The notes under the pieces are model-generated. The model saw only the letters and a list, made by a program, of their open reading frames with translations, searched no databases and was not told where the DNA came from. Position numbers and translations under genes: made by a program. From assembly GCF_003400205.1 (NCBI RefSeq), contig NZ_QUQV01000002.1, positions 496,001-560,000 on the forward strand: a DNA stretch of 64,000 nucleotides, given 5' to 3'. This DNA comes from Bacillus sp. HNG (GTDB lineage Bacteria; Bacillota; Bacilli; Bacillales; Bacillaceae_L). This document shows, in pieces, positions 18,273 to 28,279 of the stretch (the stretch's first letter is position 1; each line of letters starts with the position of its first letter).

Positions 18273-19412
18273 TTAAAGCCCCATATTTTTCACGATGATG
18301 GTTTTCATGATTTCATTTGTTCCTGCATAAATGGCTGATACCGGTGTGTCACGATACCTTCTAGCAATCTCGTATTCCTCCATATATCCATAGCCACCAT
18401 GAAGATGCATGCAATCAGCTGCTACCTTTTTTGCCATATCCGTTAACCACCATTTTGCCATTGAAACCTTTGTCACCACATCCTTTCCAGCAATATGTTG
18501 TTCAATTAAATCATCTAAAAATGTTCTGCCAATCTCAATTTCTGTTGCCATTTCGGCGAGTCTAAATTGAATATGTTGAAATTTACTAATCGACTTTCCA
18601 AATGCCTCACGATCTTTTACATATTTCAAGGTTAGCTTCAGCATTGTCTCCGCTGCGATTTGGGCTGATATCCCAACTATCAGACGTTCCTGCTGGAGTT
18701 GCTCCATCAAATAATAAAAACCCTTTCCTTCCATTCCAATAAGGTTTTCAACAGGAACTTTTACATCCTCAAAAATAAGTTCTGCCGTATCTTGGGCATG
18801 AAGCCCAACCTTTTCAAGCTTTCTCCCTCTAGAAAATCCAGGAGTATCCCTCTCGACTACTAACAAACTAATCCCTTTATGTTTTGCATTTCGATCTGTT
18901 TTACAAACCACTACAACCAAATCCGCGTGAATGCCGTTGGTGATAAATGTTTTCTGACCATTGACAATATAATGGTCACCTTTCTTTACAGCAGTTGTTT
19001 TAATCCCCGCTAAATCAGATCCAGCACCCGGTTCTGTCATTGCAATCGCTGTTATGATTTCACCTGAAATACATTTTGATAGCCATTTTTGTTTTTGGTC
19101 TTCTGTTCCATATTCATTCAAATAAGGAACCACAATGTCACTATGAAGACCTATTCCAATCATACTTGCCCCGACTCGTTCTAGCTCTTCATTTATAACG
19201 ACTGAATAGGCAAAATCAGCGTTAAAACCTCCATACTTTTCATCGACCCACGGGCAAAGGAACCCATTCTCTCCCATTTTTGTCCAAAAGGACCGTGGTA
19301 TCATCCTGTCCTTTTCCCAATCGTCATAAAAGGGGTAGGCTTCTTTTTCAAGGAACTTCCGAAAAGCATCTCGAAAAATGTGGTGCTCTTCTTGCAAATA
19401 ACGTGCAGTCAT
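18273..19412 (-). CDS. Acyl-CoA dehydrogenase
   Basis: A 379-residue FAD enzyme that desaturates acyl-CoA. Family signatures are visible: AMTEPGAGSDLAGIKTTA, YIVNGQKTFITNG and the C-terminal CMHLHGGYGYMEEYEIARRYRD. The catalytic Glu is in YAGTNEIMKTII. It is the first gene of a two-gene operon with the acyl-CoA synthetase downstream. The preferred chain length is not evident. No FadR-type operator was found in the upstream 200 bases. Confidence 0.92.
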   Translation of the reverse strand: MTARYLQEEHHIFRDAFRKFLEKEAYPFYDDWEKDRMIPRSFWTKMGENGFLCPWVDEKYGGFNADFAYSVVINEELERVGASMIGIGLHSDIVVPYLNEYGTEDQKQKWLSKCISGEIITAIAMTEPGAGSDLAGIKTTAVKKGDHYIVNGQKTFITNGIHADLVVVVCKTDRNAKHKGISLLVVERDTPGFSRGRKLEKVGLHAQDTAELIFEDVKVPVENLIGMEGKGFYYLMEQLQQERLIVGISAQIAAETMLKLTLKYVKDREAFGKSISKFQHIQFRLAEMATEIEIGRTFLDDLIEQHIAGKDVVTKVSMAKWWLTDMAKKVAADCMHLHGGYGYMEEYEIARRYRDTPVSAIYAGTNEIMKTIIVKNMGL

Positions 19413-19608
19413 CGCTATCCCTCCTTATTTAAGGGTTTAGTCATAATAGTGGGTAAAAATAGTGTTAGGTACTCGAAGTCTAATAAGCTAGTGAAATTTC
19501 AGTAAGCGTTTACATTTTGTAAAAAGGAGTTTGTTAATCTTTATGAGGTCCAATACTTGAATAATTCCTCATTAAAGAGAAAAATCCTCTTTTTCATCAA
19601 AAAAAGTA

Positions 19609-19632
19609 GGGGTATATTTTCCTATACCCCTT
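19609..19632 (-). terminator. Terminator at the end of hemZ
   Basis: An 8-bp stem (GGGGTATA at 19609 with TATACCCC at 19623) overlaps the hemZ stop and is followed on the minus strand by a T run. Confidence 0.75.
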
Positions 19633-21136
19633 CTGCCACTCCAAATAACTCATTTAAAATAGTGATTTTCTTATTCGTATATTCCATAAAATTGTCGTTG
19701 TAGGATTTTGGATCCTTTGGGTTTGCAAACTGCGTAATTTTTCCTGTTACTGGGTCCACAAATTTACTTGCTGCACCACAGCCTAGGCCAATAATTGTTT
19801 GCATTTCTTCCATAATCATAATATTGTAGATGCTCTCTTGACCCGGAAGTGAATAGCCAACATTTTCTAGGTTTCCTAGAATGTTTTTCATTCGATATAA
19901 ATAGTACGGTACATAACCATGTTCCTTCGTCCATGTAGAAGCATTGTTCATCATATCTGTAATTTCTTCACGACCTGCAACCTTATATTTTTTCTTATTC
20001 CGTGTCATTTCGGAAGCACGTTTAAAGGATAAGGTATGGACAGTTAATGATTCAGGCATCAGCTTTTCTGTTTCTGCAAGTGTATAGTTGAACTCTTCCA
20101 CTCCTTCACCAGGAAGACCAATAATTAAGTCCATATTGATATTGTTCATTCCCATGTTTCTTGCGAGATGGAACTTTTCAATAGTTTCTTCTACTGTATG
20201 ATGGCGGCCAATCGCTTTTAATGTTTCTTGAATATAGGACTGGGGATTAATACTGATTCGGTCAATATTCCACTTTTTAAGAACGTCGAGTTTTTCCGGT
20301 GTAATCGTGTCAGGTCTTCCCGCTTCAACCGTTATTTCTCGAATATGTTGAACATCTGGGAAAGACTGATACATTTCTTCATAAAGCATGTCCATCTCTT
20401 CAGCTGTAATGCTTGTTGGGGTTCCACCACCGTAATAGACAGTGGTTATTTTAATATTGTTCTCTTTTAACCAACGACCTATCTCGCGCATCTCATAATG
20501 AAGACCTCCAAGGAATGAATCCACTGAGCCTTGTCTTCCATTTATTGCATACGCAGGGAATGTGCAATATGCACATTTTGTTGGACAGAAAGGAATCCCA
20601 ATATAAATACTCACTTCATTTTGTAGTTGGTATAAATCTGGTACCATTGTGAGTTGACGGTCGACAATTTGCCGCATTAAATCTAGTTTTTCATCGGTAA
20701 TTAAATAATCATCTTTTAATTGTTTGTGAGCCGTTTCTGGTGATACACCTTCTTGGATCTTTTTGTGCAACAGCTTTGTTGGACGCACACCTGTAAGCAT
20801 TCCCCATGGCTGAGTTATACCTGTGAAGTCTTGCATAACCATGACATAGACATGTGAAACTGCATTTTTAATCTTTTTAAATCGTTCTTTTTCATTCTCA
20901 AACGGAGGAAATTCCTTATTATATCTTCCAACGTATTCATTACCAGACTTCAATTCAATTAGTTTCGCAGTTGAGGTAATGAAAGGATTATGATATTCAT
21001 ATTGAAATTCTATTATTAGTTCAGGATTTTCTAATTCTGTAATGGAAAGCTCACTTTCCTCAAAAAATAGATTTGTGATGAGCTGAAGCGGACGAATAAA
21101 TCGCTCATCCTCAAGCCCCTTGAACAAAATACGCAT
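19622..21136 (-). CDS. hemZ: Oxygen-independent coproporphyrinogen III oxidase-like HemZ
   Basis: A 504-residue radical SAM protein. The cluster motif CPTKCAYC lies at about residues 183-190, later than in HemN because of a long N-terminal extension of the HemZ type. YYGGGTPTS and VEAGRPDTI follow, with a HemN-type C-terminal part. It should convert coproporphyrinogen III to protoporphyrinogen without oxygen, or act as a related haem enzyme. The ATG at 21136 has AAAGGTGAG upstream; the GTG at 21148 overlaps that site. It lies between yhaX and the acyl-CoA genes. Confidence 0.92.
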   Translation of the reverse strand: MRILFKGLEDERFIRPLQLITNLFFEESELSITELENPELIIEFQYEYHNPFITSTAKLIELKSGNEYVGRYNKEFPPFENEKERFKKIKNAVSHVYVMVMQDFTGITQPWGMLTGVRPTKLLHKKIQEGVSPETAHKQLKDDYLITDEKLDLMRQIVDRQLTMVPDLYQLQNEVSIYIGIPFCPTKCAYCTFPAYAINGRQGSVDSFLGGLHYEMREIGRWLKENNIKITTVYYGGGTPTSITAEEMDMLYEEMYQSFPDVQHIREITVEAGRPDTITPEKLDVLKKWNIDRISINPQSYIQETLKAIGRHHTVEETIEKFHLARNMGMNNINMDLIIGLPGEGVEEFNYTLAETEKLMPESLTVHTLSFKRASEMTRNKKKYKVAGREEITDMMNNASTWTKEHGYVPYYLYRMKNILGNLENVGYSLPGQESIYNIMIMEEMQTIIGLGCGAASKFVDPVTGKITQFANPKDPKSYNDNFMEYTNKKITILNELFGVAEGV

Positions 21137-21282
21137 AGTTTGCCTCACCTTTTCAAAAATTTAGCTTATTCAAGTGTACAGAATGTACGTTTTTAAATCA
21201 ATATGAGAAATTTGGGTTGGATTTTGGGTTGGGCTATTTTCGTAAACTTTGTTGTTTTTTATCGTTGATTTCTGCTTCAAAT

Positions 21283-21457
21283 GGACGCTCTCCACTGGCG
21301 TGGCTTGAGCCTCCTCAGGCCTACACGATGTAGGTCACGAAGCCGTTGCCACAGGATGTGGCGCTTTTAGGCTTCGCTCTACTGGTCGCTTCTGCGGGGT
21401 CTCAAGTCTCAGGCTTTTCCCGCCGGGGTCGCCACCTTACGCTCCAATCAACTAGGT
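21283..21457. repeat. GC-rich dispersed intergenic repeat
   Basis: Within the 500-base gap between hemZ and yhaX lies a GC-rich block starting GGACGCTCTCCACTGGCG, holding GCGGGGTCTCAAG and ending CGCTCCAATCAACTAGG. I recognise this as a repeat frequently seen between genes in Bacillaceae. An extra central hairpin (CCACAGGATGTGG) resembles the one in the repeats at 29473 and 44594. No ORF is supported here. Confidence 0.6.
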
Positions 21458-21601
21458 TTGCACTTTATATCTGAAAGCAACAATCTTTTAAAAAAGAGCC
21501 TTGAGTTGAATAAAATTTCGCGATGATGATCTATCGGCGTTATTTCATTTCTGCGGCGATAATCCATATCTATCGACATTTGCAACTTTGCCCATATAAA
21601 A

Positions 21602-21622
21602 ACCTCCACAAACTGTGGAGGT
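21602..21622 (-). terminator. Terminator after yhaX
   Basis: A perfect 9-bp stem (ACCTCCACA with TGTGGAGGT), 3-base loop and a minus-strand T run. Confidence 0.85.
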
Positions 21623-21636
21623 ACTCAAAACCAGCT

Positions 21637-22500
21637 TTATTTTTCAACCTTAATCTGTTTTAAAAACTCAATTCTCTGCTGCTTTCGGAAATACTCTTTG
21701 ATCATGTAGGAGACCCCATTCATATTGTTAGAACGCGTTACCCAGTCGGCTGCAAATTTAACTTCCTTCGGTGCGTTCCACATCGCAACCCCTAACCCAG
21801 CGGATTTAATCATTTCAATATCATCTGTTGAATCACCAATGACGACTGTTTCATGTAATGGAATTTCTAAATGATTGGCTAGCGCTTGTAAGCCATTGAG
21901 TTTAGAAACTCCTAATGGTGTAATTTCTAGCTTATGCGGTTCAGTTAAATCGACTTGGATATCCCGGAAGTGCTCATTAATGGTTTCCTTAATCGTCACC
22001 AGTTCATCTTCGCTTTGTGAATACACCTCTATTTTAGGTGGGGCAACAGGATTGTCTGTTAAATAATCACCCAGTGAATCGACGAACTGCATTGGATAAA
22101 AGAGTGGGTCGCCTGAGCCAAACATTGCCTTTGCGATAAGGTTACCAGGGAACCTCATCCGATTACCAATTGAAAACTTTTCATGTTGGAGGCGAATGCT
22201 ACACTTAAAGTTTTCTAAAACTTGGACAATGTTAAAAGTTTTCTCTTCAGATATTCGTTTTACAAAAATGGGATCATCTAGATTTGTGCTAATGAAACCT
22301 CCATTATGCGTAATTAAAAATGAGTCTAGCTTTAAAGCCTTGGCTATTTTTTTCGTCGATGCGAAGTGACGCCTTGTTACGAGAGTCACATAAACTTCCT
22401 TTGCTCTTACGTAATCAATCGCTTCCTTTGTTCCACTTTGAAGCCGACCATTCGGACGGAGTAATGTTCCATCAACATTTATTGCAAGTAACCTATACAT
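21637..22500 (-). CDS. yhaX: HAD-like hydrolase YhaX with altered nucleophile position
   Basis: A 287-residue Cof-type HAD protein. The first motif reads LLAINVDGTLL, where catalytically active relatives have DxDGT; the nucleophilic first Asp is Asn here. Motif IV GDSTDDIEMIKSAGLGVAM and the C2-type cap are otherwise intact, and VTRRHFAS occupies motif II. Activity as a phosphatase is therefore questionable. Position beside hemZ suggests YhaX of B. subtilis. A terminator follows. Confidence 0.8.
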   Translation of the reverse strand: MYRLLAINVDGTLLRPNGRLQSGTKEAIDYVRAKEVYVTLVTRRHFASTKKIAKALKLDSFLITHNGGFISTNLDDPIFVKRISEEKTFNIVQVLENFKCSIRLQHEKFSIGNRMRFPGNLIAKAMFGSGDPLFYPMQFVDSLGDYLTDNPVAPPKIEVYSQSEDELVTIKETINEHFRDIQVDLTEPHKLEITPLGVSKLNGLQALANHLEIPLHETVVIGDSTDDIEMIKSAGLGVAMWNAPKEVKFAADWVTRSNNMNGVSYMIKEYFRKQQRIEFLKQIKVEK

Positions 22501-22603
22501 ATGCAGGTCCTCCTTCTCGGTGTTGCTGTCCCTATATTTATGGTTATGAAAAAATAAAGTTGATTAGAACATTAGGTTTCACATGTATGAACGAAAACAA
22601 AAA

Positions 22604-22630
22604 GAACCCCCGCCAATTCGCGTAGGGTTC
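22604..22630 (-). terminator. Terminator after yheA
   Basis: A stem starting GAACCC (22604) paired with GGGTTC (22625) and a T run on the minus strand. Confidence 0.7.
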
Positions 22631-22638
22631 CTCAAACC

Positions 22639-22992
22639 TTATTGTTGCATGCTGCCATATAGTTCTTCAAGTGGCTTTAACATGATCTGATTTAGTTCAC
22701 CGATGACAACGCTCATACGTTGCTCAGCTTCCATAAGTCTTGCAATAGTAGGATGCTGTTGAACAAGCGCTACTTGTCGTTGAGCTTGCTCTACTTCTGC
22801 TTGTGAAATATCTTCACCCATCATTTGTTTTTGCTGAAGGGATAATTGTATGTTTCGGAAGCTTTCAAATAATTTCTTTGCACCTGGGTCATTGTTGACT
22901 TGATCGTATAGTTGCTTTAACTGTTTAAACTCATCACTCTCACGAATTGCCTTTTCAACTCCATACGCAACATCATATAAATTCACACCCAT
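22639..22992 (-). CDS. yheA: YlbF/YmcA-family protein YheA
   Basis: A 117-residue all-helical protein of the YlbF/YmcA family, whose members YlbF and YmcA act in an RNase Y-associated complex in B. subtilis. The sequence MGVNLYDVAYGVEKAIRESD, then DPGAKKLFESFRNIQ and a Gln-rich second half, matches YheA. The role of YheA itself is not established. Its own terminator and the 146-base gap to yheB suggest an independent unit. Confidence 0.88.
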   Translation of the reverse strand: MGVNLYDVAYGVEKAIRESDEFKQLKQLYDQVNNDPGAKKLFESFRNIQLSLQQKQMMGEDISQAEVEQAQRQVALVQQHPTIARLMEAEQRMSVVIGELNQIMLKPLEELYGSMQQ

Positions 22993-23138
22993 TTTACCTA
23001 CCTCCTTTTCCAGATTTAATGCGAGGAAAAATGGTTCTTTTCCACTATAACAAACATTCCCATGTAATTCATCTCTATCTGTAAAATCTGGGTATTCTTT
23101 AACATATTCTTAACATCAGATTTTGCCAATACTTATTG

Positions 23139-24272
23139 TTAAAAAAACTGGGCTATAATTCCTTGAAAAATGCCGATGATCCCACCAAGCAGTGCTCCTA
23201 AATACGTAATCATTTTGAATTCTCGTTTTGATATACCTAACACCATTTCCTCCAAACGCTCCACAGAAAACGTTCCAACTTGGTCTTTAACAATTTCCTC
23301 TAGCTTGAGGCTTTTCATCATTTTATCAATACGGTTTGCCACAAATTCGCCCACCATTTCAATTCCCTTAGGAACGAAAGTCTCGAGGATTCGGTCTTTA
23401 TATGGTAGTAATACCACATTTGCAGGGGTTGCAAGATATTTCTTAACAGGGAAGACATGTAAAGTCTGTTCCTTTAAGAAGGTAAGAATTTTTTCTGAAC
23501 CCACCTGTTCGATCACTCTATTAACCTCCCAGGCCTTGACCTTATTCCACTCTTTTTCAATTAATGAATGTAAAAGCTCATTTGTTCCTGGGCTTCTTAG
23601 AAACTTTATGATTTCTGGTTGAATTTTATCAATTAAGCTTGTGTTTCCTAAAAACATTTGCACCATATTCCCAAGCATGCCTCGGGTGGATAGGAAATCA
23701 TCAATCATTCTTTTTAGGCGATGTTTCCCTTCGTCACTCTCAAAATACTCAACGCCTTTTTCCGTGATATATTCCACTACTTCGGGAAACTTTAACTCTA
23801 TTTTTGAAAGAAGTTCTTCAGGAATGATATGACCGATTTCCCTCGTACCCATTTCATCTAAAAGACTCACATATTTCTTTTCAATCACGTTAATTAGTTT
23901 TTGCTCTGCTACTTCATCAAGATTATGTATGCCTAGATGTTCAGCAAACTCGTTGAAGGTTTTATCTGTGTCAAGTAGTTTGGCAACCTCTTCCTCCGCC
24001 CAGCCTTCGATTGTACGAACGAAGCTTTCATCCCGTAGTTTATTCTTTAGGCTTTCAGGTGTTAAAAGATGCTCTACTACAGTTCTTCCCATCTGTCTAG
24101 CTAGCTCATCCCTTCGTTTTGGGATTAATCCAGGAGTAAATGGAAGTCGCTTTCCACCGATGTAGATGGCCTTATAGGGCCGAAACAGCATTTTAATTGC
24201 CAGAGAATTCGTGACACCCCCAATGATGGCTCCAATCACCATCATAAATACGATCATTAAAAATACATTCAT
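23139..24272 (-). CDS. yheB: DUF445 membrane protein YheB
   Basis: A 377-residue DUF445 protein with hydrophobic segments only at the ends ([21 protein letters not shown] and [21 protein letters not shown]) and a long helical middle, the family layout. The motifs [20 protein letters not shown] and LAIQ-type flanks fit. The function is unknown; DUF445 proteins are tied to membranes in spore formers. It is divergent from the ATP-grasp genes. Confidence 0.88.
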   Translation of the reverse strand: MNVFLMIVFMMVIGAIIGGVTNSLAIKMLFRPYKAIYIGGKRLPFTPGLIPKRRDELARQMGRTVVEHLLTPESLKNKLRDESFVRTIEGWAEEEVAKLLDTDKTFNEFAEHLGIHNLDEVAEQKLINVIEKKYVSLLDEMGTREIGHIIPEELLSKIELKFPEVVEYITEKGVEYFESDEGKHRLKRMIDDFLSTRGMLGNMVQMFLGNTSLIDKIQPEIIKFLRSPGTNELLHSLIEKEWNKVKAWEVNRVIEQVGSEKILTFLKEQTLHVFPVKKYLATPANVVLLPYKDRILETFVPKGIEMVGEFVANRIDKMMKSLKLEEIVKDQVGTFSVERLEEMVLGISKREFKMITYLGALLGGIIGIFQGIIAQFF

Positions 24273-24443
24273 ACAATCACCTTCTAAAATTGAACTTTAT
24301 TAAGTAACAGTTTTACTTGTTTTCTCATACGATACGTTATCAGACATTCGCCTATTTTTATGGCTGAACCGTTTTCTCGATTGAAGTACCACCTTATCAA
24401 TTATAGTGTTTGAACGTCAAGTTACGCAAATGGGGTTTTCAAG

Positions 24444-25817
24444 ATGACGGAAAAAATTCTTATTGAGGTGATGCCTGTTTCTAACAATCAGGTATCCCCA
24501 TTGCAAATACAAATGAGTGACAAGATTTTTAAAGAGTTTGGACTACAAAACCAACAGAAAGTTGAATTATCGTGCAGCAGGAATAGTGTCATCGTCGAAA
24601 TCGTATCTTTAAATGAAAGCGATCCTGTAATCCAATGTAGTGACTTTATATTGCAAGAATTGCAGCTCCCTCAAGAAAATTTTTCAATTACTCTTTTAAA
24701 AAAATCAAATGAAAGACTTGAAATCGGTCCAGTCGTAGGACTTTTAACAGAGGTAACCGAAAAAAACAATCAAATATCACTTGGTTCAATTGAGGAGTTT
24801 TGCGAGGAAATATCGCTTTATGCAAACGAAATCGGGGCATTTTTTTATGTATTCTCGTTAAATACCTTTTATAAGCATAGTGGGTATATCTATTTAGATG
24901 GAACGTGGAAAAAGTCAATTGTTCCGTACCCTCAGGTAGTCCACAATCGGATTCACTCCCGTAAACGGGAACAATCCAGAAGTTTTATCGACTTTACTAA
25001 TGAATTGCAGATGAACAATGTTCCATATTTTAATGATCACTTTTTAAATAAATGGGAAGTGCATGAAATATTGAAGGAATATGAGCATCTCCATTCATAT
25101 ATGCCTGATACCGAACTATTAACAGGTAGAGATGTTCTCTTTGAAATGCTTGAGAAATATAAATGTGTTTTCGTAAAACCGGTTCATGGCAGTCAAGGTA
25201 GAAACATTTTTCGAATTCATAAAACAGACGAAGGTAAATATTTATTAGATTATACAACCTTCTCAGGTGACATTGAGACTGTGCATTATAGCTTTCTATC
25301 CCTGTTTCAATCCTTATTTTCACGATTAAAACAACAAACATTTATTGTTCAGGAATGTATTTCACTTCTATTATATAAGGAACAACCACTGGATTTTCGT
25401 GTGTTATGCCAAAAGCAATCAAGTGACAAATGGCAGCTAACTTCCGTAATTGCACGAGTATCGTCAAAGGACCAATTCGTTTCCAACCTTGCAAGAGGCG
25501 GAGAAATTCAAAAGGTCCATCACGTTCTTATTGAAAATTTTGAAGAAAAACAAATTCCTCATATTAAAAAGTTAATGAAAGAGTTAGCGTTAGAGGTTGC
25601 CGCCATTATTGATGGGAGGGACGACGGAATATTTGCAGAGTTAGGAATTGACCTTGCGCTTGATGAAAATGGGAAACCAACGATTATTGAGGTCAACACA
25701 AAGCCATCAAAAAACCAAGAACAGGATCAATTATCAACCAAAATTCGCCCAAGTGCAAAAGCGATTTTACAGCATTGTGTTTATCTCGTCCAACATCGAT
25801 TCATAAACGATATGTAA
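24444..25817 (+). CDS. ATP-grasp YheC/YheD-family coat-associated protein, first paralogue
   Basis: A 457-residue member of the YheC/YheD endospore coat-associated family. The N-terminal third is a variable beta-rich part with IGPVVGLLTE, and the ATP-grasp region has HNRIHSR, FNDHFLNKWEVHEIL, FVKPVHGSQG, LDFRVLCQK, ARGGEIQ and IAELGIDLALDENGKPTIIEVNTKPSK-type ends. The length matches YheD rather than YheC. It heads a four-gene run; the B. subtilis locus has two such genes. The ribosome binding site is weak (GGGG). The catalytic product is unknown. Confidence 0.85.
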   Translation: MTEKILIEVMPVSNNQVSPLQIQMSDKIFKEFGLQNQQKVELSCSRNSVIVEIVSLNESDPVIQCSDFILQELQLPQENFSITLLKKSNERLEIGPVVGLLTEVTEKNNQISLGSIEEFCEEISLYANEIGAFFYVFSLNTFYKHSGYIYLDGTWKKSIVPYPQVVHNRIHSRKREQSRSFIDFTNELQMNNVPYFNDHFLNKWEVHEILKEYEHLHSYMPDTELLTGRDVLFEMLEKYKCVFVKPVHGSQGRNIFRIHKTDEGKYLLDYTTFSGDIETVHYSFLSLFQSLFSRLKQQTFIVQECISLLLYKEQPLDFRVLCQKQSSDKWQLTSVIARVSSKDQFVSNLARGGEIQKVHHVLIENFEEKQIPHIKKLMKELALEVAAIIDGRDDGIFAELGIDLALDENGKPTIIEVNTKPSKNQEQDQLSTKIRPSAKAILQHCVYLVQHRFINDM

Positions 25818-25833
25818 GAAAGGAGAGGGTCTT

Positions 25834-26904
25834 ATGATTTCACTGGGGTTTGTTACGCTTTATCCGAACCAGGAACTCGGGCTTGCCACGGAACTCGCAA
25901 AACGAGCTCCTGAATTTGGGATACAGCTGTACCGCTTTACTCCTACATCGATTGAACCTACCTCTGAATTAGTTCGTGGAGAAACATATAATCACAAGAC
26001 TACAAAGTGGGAACAAAGCACGTTTGAAATACCAATGTTTTTGTATGACCGTTGTTTTTATTCAAGTGATGAAGTCTCTAAAAAAAGTCAGCCAATTATG
26101 AACTGGTTAAAGTTGCGTCCAGCAAATGTTTTTCTAGGACATGGTTTACCAAACAAATGGGAAATTTACAACACCCTACGTCAAGATAAGGATTTATCAC
26201 CCTATGTCCCTTCTACTGAGCAAGCTCTCTCCTCTTCTACCATCCTACGAGCTTTAACGAAAAAGCATCAACTTATCCTAAAACCAGAGAGAGGGTCAAT
26301 GGGAAAAGGAATTATTGGACTTTTTCTTCATCGTAATTATGTAGAGGTTCTCTATAAAGATGAAAAACTTCTAAAAAAGAACCAATTTACAACAAGAAGA
26401 GATTTAAAGAAGTGGCTAGACTCCATAATTAGCAATCAACCGTACTTATTACAACCATATTTGCCACTACACAATGAAGAGAATCGTCCTTTTGATATTC
26501 GAATTTTACTTCAAAAAGACGGCCAAGGAAAATGGATTGAACAAGGTCGAGGGATTCGCCTTGGAATGCCGGATCACCTCATTTCAAATTTAGGGGGTGG
26601 CGGAGAAACTCGCTCTTATGAAAGTTGGACGGAAAATATGTCTTTTCATCAAAAGCAATTACTTTCGGATAATATTCATACAATTATTAATAGGCTACCA
26701 GAATTGTTAGAAGAGCAATTTGAACCTCTATTTGAAATTGGCGTTGATTTAGGTCTTACAAGTGAGGGCGCCATCTGGATATTAGACACCAATTCAAAGC
26801 CAGGTAGAAAGGTTATTTTAGAAACCAGTCCAGAAAAAGAAGATGCCCTATACAATACACTATTACAGTATTGCCTCCATCTTCATTCAAAACAAACGAC
26901 TTAA
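25834..26904 (+). CDS. yheC: ATP-grasp YheC-like coat-associated protein
   Basis: A 356-residue ATP-grasp protein lacking the N-terminal domain of its neighbours; it starts directly at MISLGFVTLYPNQE. Motifs: YDRCFYSSDEVSKKS, LGHGLPNKWEIYNTL, LKPERGSMGKGI, PFDIRILLQKDGQGKW, NLGGGGETRSY and IGVDLGLTSEG with LDTNSKPGRK. The short form and position match B. subtilis YheC. AAGGAGAGG precedes the ATG, 17 bases after the previous stop. Confidence 0.82.
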   Translation: MISLGFVTLYPNQELGLATELAKRAPEFGIQLYRFTPTSIEPTSELVRGETYNHKTTKWEQSTFEIPMFLYDRCFYSSDEVSKKSQPIMNWLKLRPANVFLGHGLPNKWEIYNTLRQDKDLSPYVPSTEQALSSSTILRALTKKHQLILKPERGSMGKGIIGLFLHRNYVEVLYKDEKLLKKNQFTTRRDLKKWLDSIISNQPYLLQPYLPLHNEENRPFDIRILLQKDGQGKWIEQGRGIRLGMPDHLISNLGGGGETRSYESWTENMSFHQKQLLSDNIHTIINRLPELLEEQFEPLFEIGVDLGLTSEGAIWILDTNSKPGRKVILETSPEKEDALYNTLLQYCLHLHSKQTT

Positions 26905-26920
26905 AAAGGAGCTGAAAAAA

Positions 26921-28279
26921 ATGCGAACACCGCTACCACTTAAAATAGCGCAGGAAGAACAAGGAAAAGTGTATATTCCTACTTCCATTCAATTAAAAAC
27001 ACCCATTAAGCATATTTTGTTTGGAACGTCCTCCTGTGATTGTGAGGTTATCCAAGTAGATAAGCAGGAAATCAAATTGTCTGAAGATATATTTGTAGCC
27101 TTAAAGATTCCATACAGTAGTACGACACAGGTTTTTATTCATGACGACCATCTCTACATTGGGCCTCTTGTTGGAATTTTCACAGCAGGTTTTAGCGAGT
27201 CCATGATTCGACCAATTGGAGAGAGAACCTTATTCTTTGCAAAACTTTTGGCTCAAGAAAAAGCAGTTGGGGCTTATGTATTTATTTTTGGTGCAAAGCA
27301 TATTGATTGGGAAAAAGGAACCATTCATGGTCTATTTCATAACCATAATGGCTGGGAAACAGTTGAGGTTCCATTTCCTAATGTGGTCTATGACCGCCTT
27401 CCAAACCGCCGAACCGAAAAACATAAAGCCTTACGTGAAATTAAACAACGAATGCAACATGAGTACTTAATTCCCTGGTTTAATCCTGGCTTTTTCGATA
27501 AATGGGAAATTCACCAGTTGTTAGAGGGAGATTATCGAGTTTCAACCTATTTACCTGAAACCCATAAAAGCCCTACCTTCACTTTAATCGAGCGTATGCT
27601 ATCGAAATATCAGCATGTTTATATTAAACCAGCAAAAGGCAGTCTTGGTTTAGGTATTTATCAAGTTTTAATTGACCGAGAAACAGGAAATTATTATTGT
27701 CGATATCGTGATCAAGATGGAAAAAATCGTCTTCAGCGTTTTTCTTCGGTTGAGTCTTTTATCAATACGCACTTCCGCCACAAACAATTGGAGCACTATA
27801 TCGTCCAACAAGGAATTCATTTGCTCCGAAGCGATCATAAAACAATTGATTTTAGGATCCATACAAATAAGGATGAAAAAGGCAATTGGCAGGTCAGTGT
27901 GATGGCAGGTAAAATTGCTGGACGCGGCAGTGTGACAACACATCTAAACAACGGTGGTGTCGTTCGTACACTCACTGAAATTTTTCCAGATGTAGAAGAA
28001 TGCAAGAAAGTAACGGATTCTTTAAAACAGGCAGCACTATCCCTAAGCGAAGCCATTGATTCTAGACAAAAAGGACATATTGGGGAACTTGGATTTGATT
28101 TAGGAGTCGATAAAAATGGCAGTGTGTGGCTGTTCGAGGCAAATTCCAAGCCAGGTCGTTCGATTTTTTCACATCCAAAGCTAAGAAAATATGATAAACT
28201 CTCAAGCAGGCTTCCACTGCAATATGCCGTCTATTTAACAGAAACAACGATTAAGAAGCCAGAGGAAGTTTACAAATGA
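26921..28279 (+). CDS. yheD: ATP-grasp YheD-like coat-associated protein
   Basis: A 452-residue protein, close to the length of B. subtilis YheD. The N-terminal domain ends with IGPLVGIFTAGF, then YDRLPNRRTEK, FNPGFFDKWEIHQLL, IKPAKGSLGLGIY, DFRIHTNKDEKGNW, THLNNGGVVRT and LGFDLGVDKNGSVWLFEANSKPGRS. The ATG at 26921 has AAAGGAG upstream and clears the yheC stop by 16 bases; a longer frame starting inside yheC is rejected. It overlaps the next gene by 4 bases. Confidence 0.84.
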   Translation: MRTPLPLKIAQEEQGKVYIPTSIQLKTPIKHILFGTSSCDCEVIQVDKQEIKLSEDIFVALKIPYSSTTQVFIHDDHLYIGPLVGIFTAGFSESMIRPIGERTLFFAKLLAQEKAVGAYVFIFGAKHIDWEKGTIHGLFHNHNGWETVEVPFPNVVYDRLPNRRTEKHKALREIKQRMQHEYLIPWFNPGFFDKWEIHQLLEGDYRVSTYLPETHKSPTFTLIERMLSKYQHVYIKPAKGSLGLGIYQVLIDRETGNYYCRYRDQDGKNRLQRFSSVESFINTHFRHKQLEHYIVQQGIHLLRSDHKTIDFRIHTNKDEKGNWQVSVMAGKIAGRGSVTTHLNNGGVVRTLTEIFPDVEECKKVTDSLKQAALSLSEAIDSRQKGHIGELGFDLGVDKNGSVWLFEANSKPGRSIFSHPKLRKYDKLSSRLPLQYAVYLTETTIKKPEEVYK

